From Oscarella lobularis (lineage: Eukaryota > Porifera > Homoscleromorpha > Homosclerophorida > Oscarellidae), in assembly GCF_947507565.1 (NCBI RefSeq), contig NC_089180.1, positions 2,852,001 through 2,916,000 on the forward strand: a DNA stretch of 64,000 nt. Direction: 5' to 3'. Made by a program: the position numbers and the translations under genes. The notes under the pieces are model-generated. The model was not told where the DNA came from. It saw only the letters and a list, made by a program, of their open reading frames with translations, and did not search any database. Positions 1 through 10,106 of the stretch are shown one piece after another. Positions within the stretch are counted from its first letter, which is position 1. The number at the start of each line of letters is the position of its first letter.

Positions 1-210
1 TCGCGCGACGGCGTAGACCCTCACTGGCCAGGGGATATTCGCACTGATGGCACTGCATTTTCTGCTACTTCAACGTACCCTACCGGCTCGACGGGATTTG
101 CAGGACAACCGGCTTTCCCCTCGACGAGTGGCAACGGAGCACCGCCTTCAAGATCGAGACGGGCCACAGCCGGACAACCTCCGAAGCGTTTTGCCGACCA
201 AGATTGGTAG
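1..210 (+). CDS. 3' end of an unidentified coding sequence (partial)
   Basis: An open frame enters from the window edge and runs about 69 codons to TAG at 208-210. The residues are rich in Ser, Thr, Gly, Pro and Arg, which suggests a disordered C-terminal tail. The bases straight after the stop, GTAATAAC, look like a splice donor, so an intron could begin here. I do not recognise a family. It could be the tail of a retroelement protein, since a Ty3/gypsy fragment sits at the other end of the window, but nothing proves this. Confidence 0.35.
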   Translation, partial: SRDGVDPHWPGDIRTDGTAFSATSTYPTGSTGFAGQPAFPSTSGNGAPPSRSRRATAGQPPKRFADQDW

Positions 211-640
211 GTAATAACTTTCTTTGTGTGTTTTCGTTCACTGTCCTGTCCTTTCCTGTGCTTGTAACGTGCACGACTTTAGTGTTGCTTTGTTTTACTC
301 CCGGTAGTCGTCCCGTGAGGACACGTGCTCTGTTAAGAGGGGGAGCCGTTGTAGTGGTTTGAGTTGTTGAGTGTCGTGCACGTGTAGAGGTTATCAGTGG
401 TCACGAGACCAGAGAGATAATATATCCAATATAACCTGTTGTAGTACCTACCTTTTGCTCCGAGAACCAAGCTCCCAGGGAAGACTACGACGTAACAGAA
501 TTCCCCAACGCCACTCCTGACCTTCGCCCGGCTACACAAATCGCTCTTCAAAACAATTCAGAAACCACAATTCAGAAACCCGCGGAAGAGGCAAATGTGT
601 ACGGGAAAATCGTCACTATGACCGCATTAGTCATAAAGAC
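211..640. other. No gene recognised
   Basis: Open frames here are short and unspliced, and none resembles a known family. Nothing supportable seen. Confidence 0.4.
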
Positions 641-644
641 ATGA

Positions 645-700
645 AAACGGTCACGTGATAGGGGAGTTTCCTATCCCTCCTACTCCTTTATCTATGGTGG
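645..700 (+). promoter_or_regulatory. CACGTG-containing promoter-like motif, copy 1
   Basis: The block TCACGTGATAGGGGAGTTTC followed by TATCCCTC recurs almost unchanged at 12043-12075. In both places it sits just upstream of an ATG. A similar start (GTCACGTGATAG) occurs near 63927. This looks like a shared promoter module or the edge of a dispersed repeat. No transcript evidence is visible in the sequence. Confidence 0.4.
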
Positions 701-743
701 CTGTAGCTGTTGCGGCTGTTGCGGCTGCAGTAGCTGCGGTGGG

Positions 744-744
<1 letters not shown>

Positions 745-783
<39 letters not shown>
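745..783 (+). repeat. (GCT)13 microsatellite
   Basis: Thirteen perfect GCT units lie inside a GCN-rich tract. Read from the ATG at 694 they would give a 42-residue polyalanine peptide ending at TAA 820-822. I do not think this is a protein gene. Confidence 0.85.
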
Positions 784-785
<2 letters not shown>

Positions 786-1027
786 GGCCGCTGTTCTGAC
801 CAATAATGACGTACGTCTGTAATAACGGCTTGAACAACAGAATTTGCTGTATTTTTATACGGGCAAAAATTGCACTTTATTGACGCTTTCTTAAAACTTT
901 TCTTACAAATAATTTTTAAAAATTAATTTTGATGTGTTGCTACGGTAAAATTTTTGCTTTAAGGCGCGGTATTGTTATCTCTGGTTAAAAAACCGTGTTT
1001 TTCCGTTTCCTGTCGTTTCGCAAAGCT

Positions 1028-1267
1028 ATGGAGGGTGATATGATAACGAGACTACTCGAAGGGACCATGGATCAGGTCGCCGACCTTTCCAAAGCGGATT
1101 TAGAAGCTGTTCTTCCGAGCATCCCTCGCGATCTAGTTGAAGTAGCTCAGGACGGTAATCACTTTTAAAATTTGAGGTCAAATTGTTACTGAAGCGTCAA
1201 TTTAGACGATGACGATATTTTATTTGCTCTCTTCAAACGGCCAGCACACCTAATAGTCGCCTATTAA
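1028..1267 (+). CDS. Small two-exon gene, product unknown
   Basis: Exon 1 (1028-1154) starts at ATG and ends GAC G before the donor gtaatc. A 51-bp intron ends in ...caatttag at 1205. Exon 2 (1206-1267) continues the frame into an Asp-rich stretch and stops at TAA. The product is 62 residues: an acidic, helix-like N-terminal half, five Asp in a row at the junction, then a hydrophobic tail. The phase match and the clean GT-AG intron argue for a real gene. Either donor or stop could be wrong and the gene could continue. I do not recognise the family. Confidence 0.45.
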
Positions 1268-1365
1268 TTTAAAAGGTAAAAATTGGCAAATAAACTATAT
1301 TTTCCATTGAACAATTTCTGGAAGACAAGCATGCGGCAACAGCGCCAAAGCGGCGCGCACCGGAA

Positions 1366-1860
1366 ATGACGGTGAACGATGGAGTGGCAGCAGCGAAAAC
1401 AAAGACGATGTTTCGCTTAGCGAAGGCGGTAATATATTGCTTTGACAATGAAGTAGATACGAATCTGATTCTAATTTTTTTAGAACAAGAAGGACGAGAT
1501 CCCGAAAAATCGAAAACAGGAAGTGGGCATGGAGAAGGACTAAGCAGAATAGGAAGAGGAGGTGGAACGATATGTGGGCGAGGAAGAGGACGAGGACGAG
1601 GAGCACAGGCTAGAAATGGAGGAACACAGGGAACAGGAGGCGGACAGACTGGCACTGGAGAAGGGCAGGTTAGAGGAAGGGGACGAGGAGGGGGACAGAT
1701 AGGACGGGAGAAAAAAAAAAGAATTGCTGCTGCTACAGGAGCAAAAAATTAGGACCGGCTGGAATTGGAAGAACACAGGGAAAGGGAGGAGGACAGACTG
1801 GGGCTGGAGAACACAGAAGAGGAAGAAGACAGGCTAGTACAGTGCACCCACGCATAAGGT
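1366..1860 (+). other. Purine-rich low-complexity tract, possibly decayed coiled-coil coding DNA
   Basis: The plus strand is almost all G and A, with repeated modules around GAACACAGGGAA and GGACAGACTGG. One frame reads Arg-Gly-rich for 128 codons from 1366. Another reads Glu/Arg-rich repeats (DRLELEEH-like) interrupted by stops. The second pattern looks like a decayed charged coiled coil. Biased composition opens several frames at once, so I do not call a gene. Confidence 0.4.
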
Positions 1861-2046
1861 TCCTACGTGACCCTCCCCCGAACTAGGCCACGAAATTCAA
1901 AATGAGAAAGACGTACCATTGTTTTGCAAACGCGCAACAATAGTACAGTGCACCCACGCATAAGGTTCCCATGTGACCCTCCCCCGGACTAGGCCGCGAA
2001 ATTCAAAATAAGATTGATGTGCCATTGTTTCGCGAACGCGCAACAA
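1835..2046 (+). repeat. Tandem duplication, 106-bp unit
   Basis: Two consecutive copies (1835-1940 and 1941-2046) begin TAGTACAGTGCACCCACGCA and end at GCGCAACAA. They differ at scattered positions. Related copies of the same module occur near 3634 and 4156. Confidence 0.85.
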
Positions 2047-2214
2047 TAGTAGCATGATTTCTGTACGATTCCCTCGAAGGATTAGTCGATCCTATGCATG
2101 CTGATCGAGTAATCCTTCATTATAATGCAAAAGTACGTTTCCTCGTTTTTTGGCGTCAATCCTTTAGCAACTATCCTAGTTCTTTCTGCGAAACGCATCA
2201 AAATACTCTTTTCT

Positions 2215-2500
2215 AAAGATTGGTAAAAGCGATTTTTATTAAGCTCTTTCGTTTGCCTACAATTACGCTTTAAAGTATCGTTGCTACGGCAATATAGGAC
2301 CGTTTTCTAGAGTCTGCGATGCGAATCGCGATTTGGCGCCCACGCGAAACAACATTAAAGATTGGTCGAGGCAATTTCCATTAAGCTCTTTTGGTTGCCT
2401 ACAATTACGCTTTAAAGTATCGTTGCTAAGGCAATATAGGACCGTTTTCTAGAGTCTGCGATGCGAATCGCGATCTGGCGCCCTCGCGAAACAACATTAA
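2215..2500 (+). repeat. Tandem duplication, 142-bp unit
   Basis: Copies at 2215-2356 and 2357-2498 share the segment from AAAGATTGGT through GCAATATAGGACCGTTTTCT to GCGAAACAACATT. A partial third copy starts near 2513 (TTGGTCGAAGCGATTTTAG). Confidence 0.85.
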
Positions 2501-2699
2501 AAAGAATACTCTAAACTTTGGTCGAAGCGATTTTAGATCTTTTGTCTAGTTTCGAAGTTACAGTTTGCAAATTTGTTGTTATGGGCGTGGGCTAACGCTC
2601 GCACTACCTTCTAGACCAAAAATGCAGTTAAATGCACTAAACTAATCGCTGTGGTGTCGTGAATTCGCGAGTACCGGCCCTTCTGTCACATTCGGGGGA

Positions 2700-3010
2700 T
2701 TCTTCCGGTGCTGCGGCATCAAGGCGAGATGAAAAAAAAGCGATCAAATATTTGGGGTCAGCTACATCTATTGGCTATCTATTCCAACTAGTGGTTGCTG
2801 AGGCGTTTGAAGGCGATTGAGCTTTTTTGCGACATTGGACGCCGCCCTTCGGTCGATTTCTTAGAGAACCGATCTGCGTTCGCCCATTACTGGCGCAACC
2901 GAATCTCCTATGTCCTACAACGACAAAATGCCAGAATCGTTATCAACATAAGGTTAAGAAGATCTTGCCTAATCAGACAACCTTCCTTAGTCTTGCGGCG
3001 GTGGCTAGCA
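2700..3010 (+). pseudogene. Retroelement C-terminal fragment (restriction-like endonuclease region)
   Basis: One frame reads IGYLFQLVVAEAF and the next reads RPSVDFLENRSAF...YVLQRQNARI. Both match the minus-strand fragment at 17228-17704 (LGYLFEPLLMEVF, RPSIDFFNDKNSF, CLQRENARILL). The two pieces here are out of frame with each other, so the copy is broken. In complete elements of this kind the segment follows the reverse transcriptase and belongs to a PD-(D/E)XK-type nuclease region. No RT remains here. Confidence 0.6.
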
Positions 3011-3292
3011 CACGCTGCAATTCCAATACCCATTAGCCGCTCTTAATTTTGTATGTATTTATGTTTTAGTTGTTGTCGTTTTTCGTCCTTTGCTGTTGTT
3101 CCTTTTCTCTCTGTTCTTCTCTTATACTGTTTTTTTTCAATATATGAATCCATTGCTAGTGAAAGATCTCATGGTCGGGCGGGAAAGGCGGGCTGCAACG
3201 CACGGGGCACCACTTACGTGCACGCGTTTAACGCACGAGCAACAACATCTGCGTCTAGCAGCGACTGAGACCTACAAGAATAGCTAATTTAA

Positions 3293-3420
3293 ACCATGCG
3301 CGAGAAGCCAAGATACCCGTACAAAACCCGGCTGCTTGGCCCGTGTTCCCCAAAAGAGATCCGCATCTTAATTAAACTCGTTTGTTTAGTAATCTTTAAT
3401 CTTTTAGTATTCTATATACC
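3293..3420 (+). repeat. Dispersed repeat shared with 25430-25556
   Basis: Both copies contain ACCATGCGCGAGAA, a shared AAACCCG..TGCTTGGCC block, GTGTTCCC and TTTAGTAATCTTTAAT in the same order. Here it lies 0.3 kb after the retroelement fragment, so it may be that element's 3' end. That link is inference. Confidence 0.65.
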
Positions 3421-3620
3421 GTAAATTCGGGATATTAAGTACCCATCAATTACAGATACTTTTTTAAATTAGGTACCCATTTTCACGTCTTTTACCACTT
3501 TTCCGAATAAAAGTACCCATGAATAGAAGTACCCTACTTGTATTAGCTCCTATTTATTTGTTTTATTTGTACGTTCAAGATTAAGTTGGGTACCAAAGAA
3601 ATCCGATAATGAAAAGAAAA
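3421..3620. repeat. TACCCAT-rich interspersed repeats
   Basis: AAGTACCCAT or GTACCCAT occurs three times between 3440 and 3525, and AAGTACCCTA once. The spacing is irregular. No gene seen. Confidence 0.4.
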
Positions 3621-4829
3621 GAATGAGACGTTTCACCAACGCATAACGTTTCCACGTGACCCCTCGTGGGAAAAGACCACGAAATTCAAATTAAGTAGAA
3701 CTTACGTTCTTCGCAGCTGTTTTAGGCGCATCATAGATACTTAGTCCAACTTCGATTCTAAGAATAAGTTGATCGCCTGCGTGTGTATCGCGTAATCGCG
3801 ATAAATTCCTCGTTTCTTGGAGTCGATCCATTTGCAACTACCCGATGTCTTCTACGGAATCGCTACTTTGTCTCACCTCTGAAAAATGGTCGAGCCGATT
3901 TTTTCTTCGTTGCTTCGTTCCCCTTCAGTTTCGTTTCGAAAATGGTTGCTAATGTCATTTTCTGAAGTCCACGCTTTGTTTCGCAATTTGCCGCCTATGC
4001 GAAATAACACAGAAGACAAAGCAAAACAAATTGGTCGGGGCGATTATGCCTAGCTTGGGTCGTTTTCGAGTTACGGCCATCCGAATGGTTCCAGAGGATG
4101 TTGTCATGAGTTAGTTAGCGCGCTACGCACGAAAAATGCGGAATAGAGACATATACAGTACAGTGCACCCACGCATAAACGTCTCACGTGCCCTTCCGCG
4201 CGTTCCACCGCGAAATTTGAATTCGGCTGTACGTAAGGGGCTGTCGACGACATTGCAGCGATAGCGATAGTCGTCGCGCATATTACTCTACAGGATCTAG
4301 TTAAAAAACGCTTACCTTAGTCGCAGCGACCATTTCTGTAGGCTGGGCCCCAGTTGGTGTTATCCTAGTCGGCGTGTGAAGGACCATGTCTTCTCTGGGA
4401 TTGATGGGCATCGCTTCCGACTTTCGCGACGTTTGCTAGAGGCTTTTGCTGTTCTTTTCTTTCGATAACCTGCAATTATGGGCAAAAGAGAGGTTGCTAG
4501 GGTAGCGATTGTGGTGCCTGTGAGCCGTTTCGCAAGTTCGCTTAATCGCAAGCGGAGAGATTGGTAGAAGCGATTTGCGATCTGACGTCCAGTGAACAAA
4601 TTGTTGTTCTTATACTGTGACGTCTTCGTCGTGGGGCCATTGGATAGCGCGCGCACCATTAGGGAAATGGAGAAATTAATGTTTTCGTCGACAGTCAAGG
4701 CCGTAAAGCTCTACATCGGCAGAGATAAAGTCCGGAATAGAATGCCAATTTTTTTTGGAGTGGGACCGGGACAACAGGCACGATCGCAACGCTATTTCGG
4801 TGTTCGTTCGGTCGCACACGGGGCGGAAA

Positions 4830-5106
4830 ATGACTGGCCGCCTTACAAAAGAGGATGCAGCGAAGCTCGGTCCTTATCTACACTCGGGAAAGCTCCGTGC
4901 ATCAGGGTAGGTACGGTACTGCTAAGTGCATGGATTCCTTTCAAATTACCGTCCACTTACCTTGTTCGTCTGCCTACAGTGAGTTCTCGTCAGACTCCTA
5001 CGAGGCCCGCAGCCGCAGCTACAGACATCGTGTCGCCGACGTTCAAATCACTGTTGAAGGCGAGAAGGACATAGTCGAGGCTTTCAGAGCCAAAATGCAG
5101 GCATGA
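4830..5106 (+). CDS. Small two-exon gene, product unknown
   Basis: Exon 1 (4830-4906) starts at ATG and ends TCA GG before gtaggtac. The intron is 73 bp with a pyrimidine-rich end, ctgcctacag. Exon 2 (4980-5106) restores the frame through Gly and stops at TGA. The product is 67 residues: a charged N-terminus with an LTKEDAAKLG start, a Ser/Tyr/Arg-rich middle, and a C-terminal alternation of Val/Ile with charged residues. A likely polyadenylation signal (AATAAA) begins 14 bases after the stop. Phase, splice sites and the poly(A) signal make this one of the better host-gene candidates here. I cannot name the family. Confidence 0.6.
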
Positions 5107-5184
5107 TTTTCTGTGGAAATAAAAGCATTGAAATTTTTTTGGGACCTAAGGTTGGGTTTCCAGACGCATTCTGGGGCTCAGAAA

Positions 5185-5457
5185 TCAAATCTGACGATTC
5201 CCTGTCCATATACGTGGAACTGTCACCGCGACAGTGTCAATCGACCTATGAAACACAAAACCGATTAGTTGTGCCGTTCCCCCTAATCTAACCTCAACAC
5301 TCTTCGATGGTATTTGTATTTTTTTCAGCGCCTTCTTCACCTCCATGATCTTTGTTATGCCGCTCCTGTAGATGTCGATGTACTCCCGCGCCTTTGTGAA
5401 GAACTTCCGGTTTCGATCGATGTCGACCACGTCCAAAGTCCAACGTTGGCGAGCAAA
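5185..5457 (-). CDS. Candidate exon of an unidentified gene
   Basis: Reading the minus strand from about 5457, an open frame gives a charged helical segment (VVDIDRNRKFFTKAREYIDI, then KIMEVKKALKKIQ). It reaches SVE, where gttaga could be a donor, and otherwise runs on to a stop at 5185. The residue mix looks protein-like. I could not join it in phase with anything upstream: the nearest upstream open segment, at 5497 and above, belongs to a transposase remnant. It converges on the small gene ending at 5106. Function unknown. Confidence 0.3.
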   Translation of the reverse strand, partial: FARQRWTLDVVDIDRNRKFFTKAREYIDIYRSGITKIMEVKKALKKIQIPSKSVEVRLGGTAQLIGFVFHRSIDTVAVTVPRIWTGNRQI

Positions 5458-5496
5458 CCCCTATGGACACCTGAGTTACACGTTGCATTTTTTACC

Positions 5497-5806
5497 TAGG
5501 AAGTAGTTGTCTTAACTCTTCTTCCATACTGCAAAATAATCGAAACGACCTATTATTTATCTGGAAAAGCCTCCACGGTTGGTTACAGCAATCCAACGCT
5601 TGCTGTACAATTCGAACGAGAAGCAGTAGTCATGCTCACTGCCACAATACTCTTCTTTCAACACAAAAACTTCTAAACAATTGGCAGACTTCAGCTGCTC
5701 CATTACCCGAGCTCTTGTCGTACTTTTTCTGTAGTTTAAACAGGCCCGGCGGAAAGTATTTTCATTAGATGGGGGAAGTGCTGACGCGAAAAGCGCAAAA
5801 AAATTT
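5497..5806 (-). pseudogene. Transposase C-terminal fragment, unnamed family (copy 1)
   Basis: The frame reads ...SALPPSNENTFRRACLNYRK... and ends WIAVTNRGGFSR at TAA 5557-5559. Shifting by one base, it continues INNRSFRLFCSMEEELRQLL. This matches the plus-strand copy at 20590-20760 (WISKVDRGGLLKVN, FFYAMESAARLNLLP), so the TAA reflects a one-base change in a formerly longer frame. I know this C-terminal pattern only from transposon-derived proteins of invertebrates and cannot assign the superfamily. Confidence 0.55.
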
Positions 5807-5904
5807 TTATGCCACGCCCAATCAAAGCAGTGTATTTCTTTAAAAGAGACGATTTTAGGGCTACAATAACCTCAAATGGACTTTTGTTGTTGTGTTGAAA
5901 ACGA

Positions 5905-6548
5905 CCAAAAACATTCTTACGGTGTCGGAATCACCAACGAACGAGTTAGCAACGGCAACGCAGGACAGGCTATCACTTAGGTCCTTATTCACATGCAGAA
6001 GCAAAAGATGATTTAAACGCTGCTGCTCCATTGTAGATCGAAGGTACTGTAGGTCTTGAGTCGTCGCATAGGACTGAACGATCGTTCACTCAAAGCGTTT
6101 GTTGACGGCAGAACAAGAACTTTATTTATAAGCGTTCGTTGACCTTGTGCCAAATTCAGAATGTATCGTTTGACGTCGGTGACTGAGAGAGAAGGTGATT
6201 TGAGGTCCTCCGGAAATGTAGCTTTTAAAATATTAAGGTGCAACTGAAGTTGATGGCCATCCAAGCGATTGCCGTACAAGATAAGAACAGAACTTAATTG
6301 TTCGGATGCGTCTTTACCGAGGCAAGTTTTTAGTAAAAGTTCCTCCAGGGTGATGTACGTTTTAAAATTTTTTTGAGCAAACCCAATTTCAATGTAGTTA
6401 ACCGCAAGATCGAGTGCCTCGTAATAGATCTGTCGATAGTGGCTATTGAGGTCGATCGCCGTATAACTGGAGGAACCGTCTTCGTCAAATTGTCTTGGCA
6501 CTTTCTTTCTTCGCGGAAGCTGAGGATCCTCAACTTTTGGTGAAATAT
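5905..6548 (-). pseudogene. hAT transposase remnant (C-terminal half)
   Basis: The frame from about 6548 reads PRRKKVPRQFDED, then a middle region like that of the hAT copy at 62.4 kb (HYRQIYYEALDLA; HLNILKATFPED). It reaches the dimerisation motif PSTNALSERSFSPMRRLKT. A frameshift just before the stop at 6013 moves the rest of the dimerisation domain (LRSTMEQQRLNHLLLLHV) into another frame, which runs on to about 5910. hAT transposases dimerise through this block. The N-terminal zinc finger and the first catalytic residues are missing. Confidence 0.75.
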
Positions 6549-6565
6549 ACTGCGTTGGAGGCGTA

Positions 6566-8604
6566 ATGCAGATTATAACGCGTAAATGCGCAGAACGTAC
6601 ATCTTTTCTGGATGCCGAAGAAGGCGACGTAGGCGTCCACCACGCAGAAGAGCCGACGCCAGCAGATGAAAACGCCGTTGTCGAATTCGACGAGCAGACC
6701 GGTGATGACTTTGATCTCTGGGAGAGTCTAAAGACGTGGTGTCAAACACGGCTGCGTGACGACAAGAAGATGGTTACGCTACTCTTAGTCGAACTCCTGC
6801 TGCGCCACACTCGAAAGGGTCTCGTAACGTCTGCTCGCTTGGCTGCCAGCATTTTGGGGTCGTCGGAAGCGTTGATCATACGATGGCGCAGTGATTACGT
6901 AAGGAACAGCGGCGAGTTTTCCAACTGTCGTCGCGGGAAGTATGCTCGGGTCTCAATAATGATCAATGAAGACCTCGAATGGAAGGCTCGGAAGTGGGCT
7001 CGAATGAACTCGTTCGTTCGAGGGAGGCCTAACATGACAATTGCGGATTTCTGCAAGTTCGTCAACGACGATCTTATTCCAAATACGCCTCACCTGCTGC
7101 CTGGATTCCCGACGTCCATATCGATTGCAATGGGATGCCGATTCCTCCACTCGATGGGCTTCTCGCGAAAAGATTCGTCAGTAAAGTCTGTGTACCTTGA
7201 CGGACACAAAAGGTAATAAACACAATTTTTTATTTAATTAACTTTTTAATTTGTGTTTTTCGAAATTTAGGGAAGACGTAGTCGAATACAGGGAAAGCTA
7301 CCTTTCGACACTCTCACTGCTTACTTCCCTGCACAAGCGCCCTCCGCTTCCCAGTGACGGCGTCGTAGGTCAGTTTGCAAGCATGGGTCAGGAAAAACGA
7401 TCGAATTAAATAGGTGATTCAAACATAATTAATATTTAGCCGATTCTTCCGCTGAAAAACACTGGTGATCATTTATCATGATGAATCACTATTCCAATCG
7501 AACGACGACCAGCGCTATTTTTGGGGCGAAGACGAGCAGACTGTATTGAAGCACAAGGTATTCATCTCACTAAATATTTTCTATTAATACATTATATGTA
7601 TGTACAAAGGGAAAAGGACGTAGCATCATGGTTTCGGACTTTGTCGACAATTTTAACGGTTTTCTCGGCTTCACAGACGAAGAGTATGTGGCGCTTCCTG
7701 CTCCTCATCGTCATCTTCCTCAGCGTGCGCGAATGACTTTGGAGCTGGGCGTCAATCGAGAGGGCTTCTGGAGACGAGAGAACGTGATGGCACAGCTGAG
7801 AACGGCAGTGAAAATTGCGGAACTGAAGTACTCGCCTCAGTTCTTCGATCTCCTATTCGTGTTCGACAACAGCTCGAACCACACTGCGAAGGCTCCGGAT
7901 GCGCTTGTCGCCTCGAGGATGAACGTTGGGCCAGCAGGCGCTCAACCGATCACGCGGGACACCGTATGGAATGGGCATCGGTTTTGTATGGTCGACGATA
8001 ATGGGGTTCCTAAAGGATTGGCAGCAGTAATTTACTTCATATGGTAGTAAGTATATACTCTAACATTTTAATAATCACTCAGGTCTTGACGGAAAGAGGT
8101 GTCGATATTCGCGGAATGCTCAAGAAAGACATGGAGGACGCCCTTTCAAGACACCCAGATTTCGCTGCGGAAAAGTCCGAAATCGAGATGCTGTTGACTT
8201 CGCGGGGCCATTTGTGCTTTTTTACTCCAAAATTTCACTGCGAGTTAAAGTAAGAAGCGCAGAAATAGCACCTTTTCCAAAATATCATTCAAATTGATAG
8301 TCCAATCGAACGACACTGGGAAGACGCAAAACGTTATGCTCGGGCGCACTTCAATTACAGTTTTGCTGCGCTGAAAACATCGTCGACGACGCGCTTGCTT
8401 CGATATCGGAGGATACGAACAGGAGGCATTTCCGGAAATTTAGGGACTACCAGTACGCGTATCTTTCTGGGTGTAAAGGTATGGTGGTACACTTGATTTT
8501 CTTGCTGTCCCCCAAATAGTGACGTACATGTATTAGACGGTCGCGAAGTTGAAAAGGCAGTGAAACTGTACAAGTCGAATCGTAGGGTCTTCGTGACCGA
8601 TTAG
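6566..8604 (+). pseudogene. DDE-superfamily transposase gene with introns (IS630/Tc1-like fold), frameshifted
   Basis: The exons are 6566-7212, from 7271 (donor near 7367), about 7442-7557, 7610-8026, 8083-8249, from 8301 (donor near 8479), then a last segment ending at TAG 8602-8604. Key motifs appear in order: YLDGHKR/EDVVEYR, the first catalytic Asp in YHDESLFQSND, GKGRSIMVSDF, the second Asp in FVFDNSSNH, and the Glu in CELNPIERHWEDAKRYAR. Introns are 50-75 bp with GT-AG ends. The frame breaks near 7458 and again near 8378, and the last junction also fails. Similar proteins, which I remember mainly from basidiomycetes and marine invertebrates, are about 500-600 residues. The copy is probably dead, but its introns are still clean. 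Confidence 0.75.
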
Positions 8605-8696
8605 GTAACCCCGGCTTTTCTCAAAGCCAAACCCCGCCGGCTTGTTGAAAAGCCATTTACTTTGCAAAAGAAAGTTGTCCTTTGCAAAAAATAAAT

Positions 8697-8756
8697 ATTA
8701 TATATATTATATCATATATATATATATGTATATATGTATATATGTATATATTATTT
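8697..8756. repeat. TA-rich microsatellite
   Basis: Alternating TATATA / ATGTATATATG repeats over about 55 bp. Confidence 0.8.
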
Positions 8757-9184
8757 AAAGGTTATATTTTAGGGAGTCTCTAAGTCGCTTTATGACGTCG
8801 CCCTCTTCATAAACCTTCACGAATGCTTCAGCGACACGATCGGACCAGCAGCGGGTTTTATTGGCAAAGGGAGAGGTAATGAAAAACCTGATATAATAAT
8901 GGATGAATTTAGGACTGCCGAGCAAACTACGAAAAGACGAACCCTTTTGCCTCGACGACCCTGTCGCGCAAGAGAGGACCAAGAATTCTGGCAATCGAGG
9001 CCTCCAAGTGGCCGGCCATCACGCTTTCGTTGCCCAGAGTGACGAAGACAGCCACCGCATTGGAATCGTGAGGGTTGCCTGCCTCCCAAGTGCAGGATAT
9101 GTCCTGACCATCACGAATGTATGGCATACCAGGGTAAAATTTCATGCCTTTGACAAGAACGCGCAAGATGCTTTTTTCCGCCAT
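8755..9184 (-). CDS. HIRAN-domain protein, two exons
   Basis: Exon 1 (9184-8943) starts MAEKSILRVLVKGMKFYPGM and contains NPHDSNAVAVF and AGHLEASIARILGPLL. This is the HIRAN pattern: an opening strand, N-x-(H/Y)-D-x-N-A-(V/I)-x-V, then G-(H/Y)-(L/V) and a terminal helix. The donor gttcgt and acceptor ttatatcag restore the frame (GG|G), and exon 2 (8887-8755) ends with a charged helix and TAA. The product is 124 residues, essentially a stand-alone domain. HIRAN domains bind DNA ends in Rad5/HLTF proteins. Alone, its job is unknown. A second HIRAN gene lies at 34837. Confidence 0.65.
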
Positions 9185-9189
9185 ACGTC

Positions 9190-9770
9190 TTATGCTAGCG
9201 CACGCTACGCGATTTTACAGTTTTTGTGAAAACAAGCTTTTCGACAAAACTAAGTTGTGTGGAAAAAAGTCGAAACGATGAAAACATTGGCACTTTATAG
9301 GTTGTGGCTGATGCAAAAGTTGAAGAGGATTCATCGTGTCGTTTCGACGCAAAACACGAACAATGGAAAAAGGTACGTAATCGCTTTCTTTGAAGAAGGA
9401 AGGAGACGAAAATCGGAAACGATGAAAACACTTGTCCTACATCGATAAGCAATTCGAAGGTAAAAAGAGCGGAAAATAGCGAAGGGTGAAGAAAACTTTT
9501 GCGAAAAACGAAGCGAGCCTTTCCTCGCGCTTGACTGAACGTATTTCGACGCGAGAAGCAAGAGGCGATTAACTAATTCGACGGCAGGTAGAGAAAAGCC
9601 TTCCGGAGCTATAAAGTTCTTTAGGGGTACGAAAAAACCAGCCAAATTTGAACTACGAGCAACTAAAGCACGCTACCACCTGATTATCACTTATGCTGAT
9701 AAGCACTGTACAACCTCACTACTATGCACCGCTGTCGAAAGCTAATGCAGCAATTCGTCGTAGACATAAA
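9190..9770. other. No gene recognised; short internal duplication
   Basis: TCGAAACGATGAAAACA occurs near 9270 and, as CGGAAACGATGAAAACA, near 9415, each followed by a (T/C)TNCA-rich stretch. Open frames on both strands are short and unlike known families. Confidence 0.35.
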
Positions 9771-9774
9771 CGTC

Positions 9775-10106
9775 AAAGTCGAAATTGAGAGACTTAAATT
9801 TTTCAGAAGAGATCAGAAAAAGTTAAGAGCTGAGACTTACTTCGACTTCATCGACGCTATACTGCGAAAGGACGAAGATCCGGCCAACATTGGACAGTAA
9901 ATTATACTACCCAGCACTTTTACGGGCGGGCGGCCACGTTACATGCATCTTCTTACCCAGGACGCAATGGACTACGTCCGCACGTTTAGGCGACCTTTTC
10001 TTTTCATTAAAATGACGTGTAATCAAAATGAAAAAAATGAAAAATGAACTTTTCATAACGCAGATAGCAAACGACAGGCCGGACATCATTGCACGACGTT
10101 GACGTA
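9775..10106 (+). pseudogene. Helitron Rep-domain fragment
   Basis: The frame reads VDINVKVEIERLKFFRRDQK, then KLRAETYFDFIDAILR and NIGQ. A TAA (9898-9900) interrupts it, and it continues in the same frame with IILPSTFTGGRPRYMHLLTQ and DAMDYVRTFRRP. A frameshift near 10075 separates the following ELFITQIANDRPDIIAR. These are the conserved blocks before and within the rolling-circle replication initiator of Helitrons. The same blocks appear at 42222-43443. No helicase domain follows. Confidence 0.85.

Larger units (their letters stand above)
1941..4650 (+). repeat. Local family of ~0.5-kb repeats, three diverged copies
   Basis: Copies lie at about 1941-2590, 3634-4150 and 4156-4650, all in the same orientation. 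Each begins with a module containing ACGCATAA, a CACGTG or ACGTGACC core and CGCGAAATTC-like bases. Each then carries a segment with TTGGTCGAAGCGATTTT-like bases and ends near AAATTGTTGTT. The first copy is enlarged by an internal 142-bp duplication. The first and second copies are separated by a retroelement fragment (2700-3420). No coding capacity is conserved between copies, so this is probably a solo LTR or non-autonomous element family. Confidence 0.55.

Noticed and set aside
694-822. Polyalanine small protein
   Set aside because: A GCT microsatellite explains the frame; no further support.
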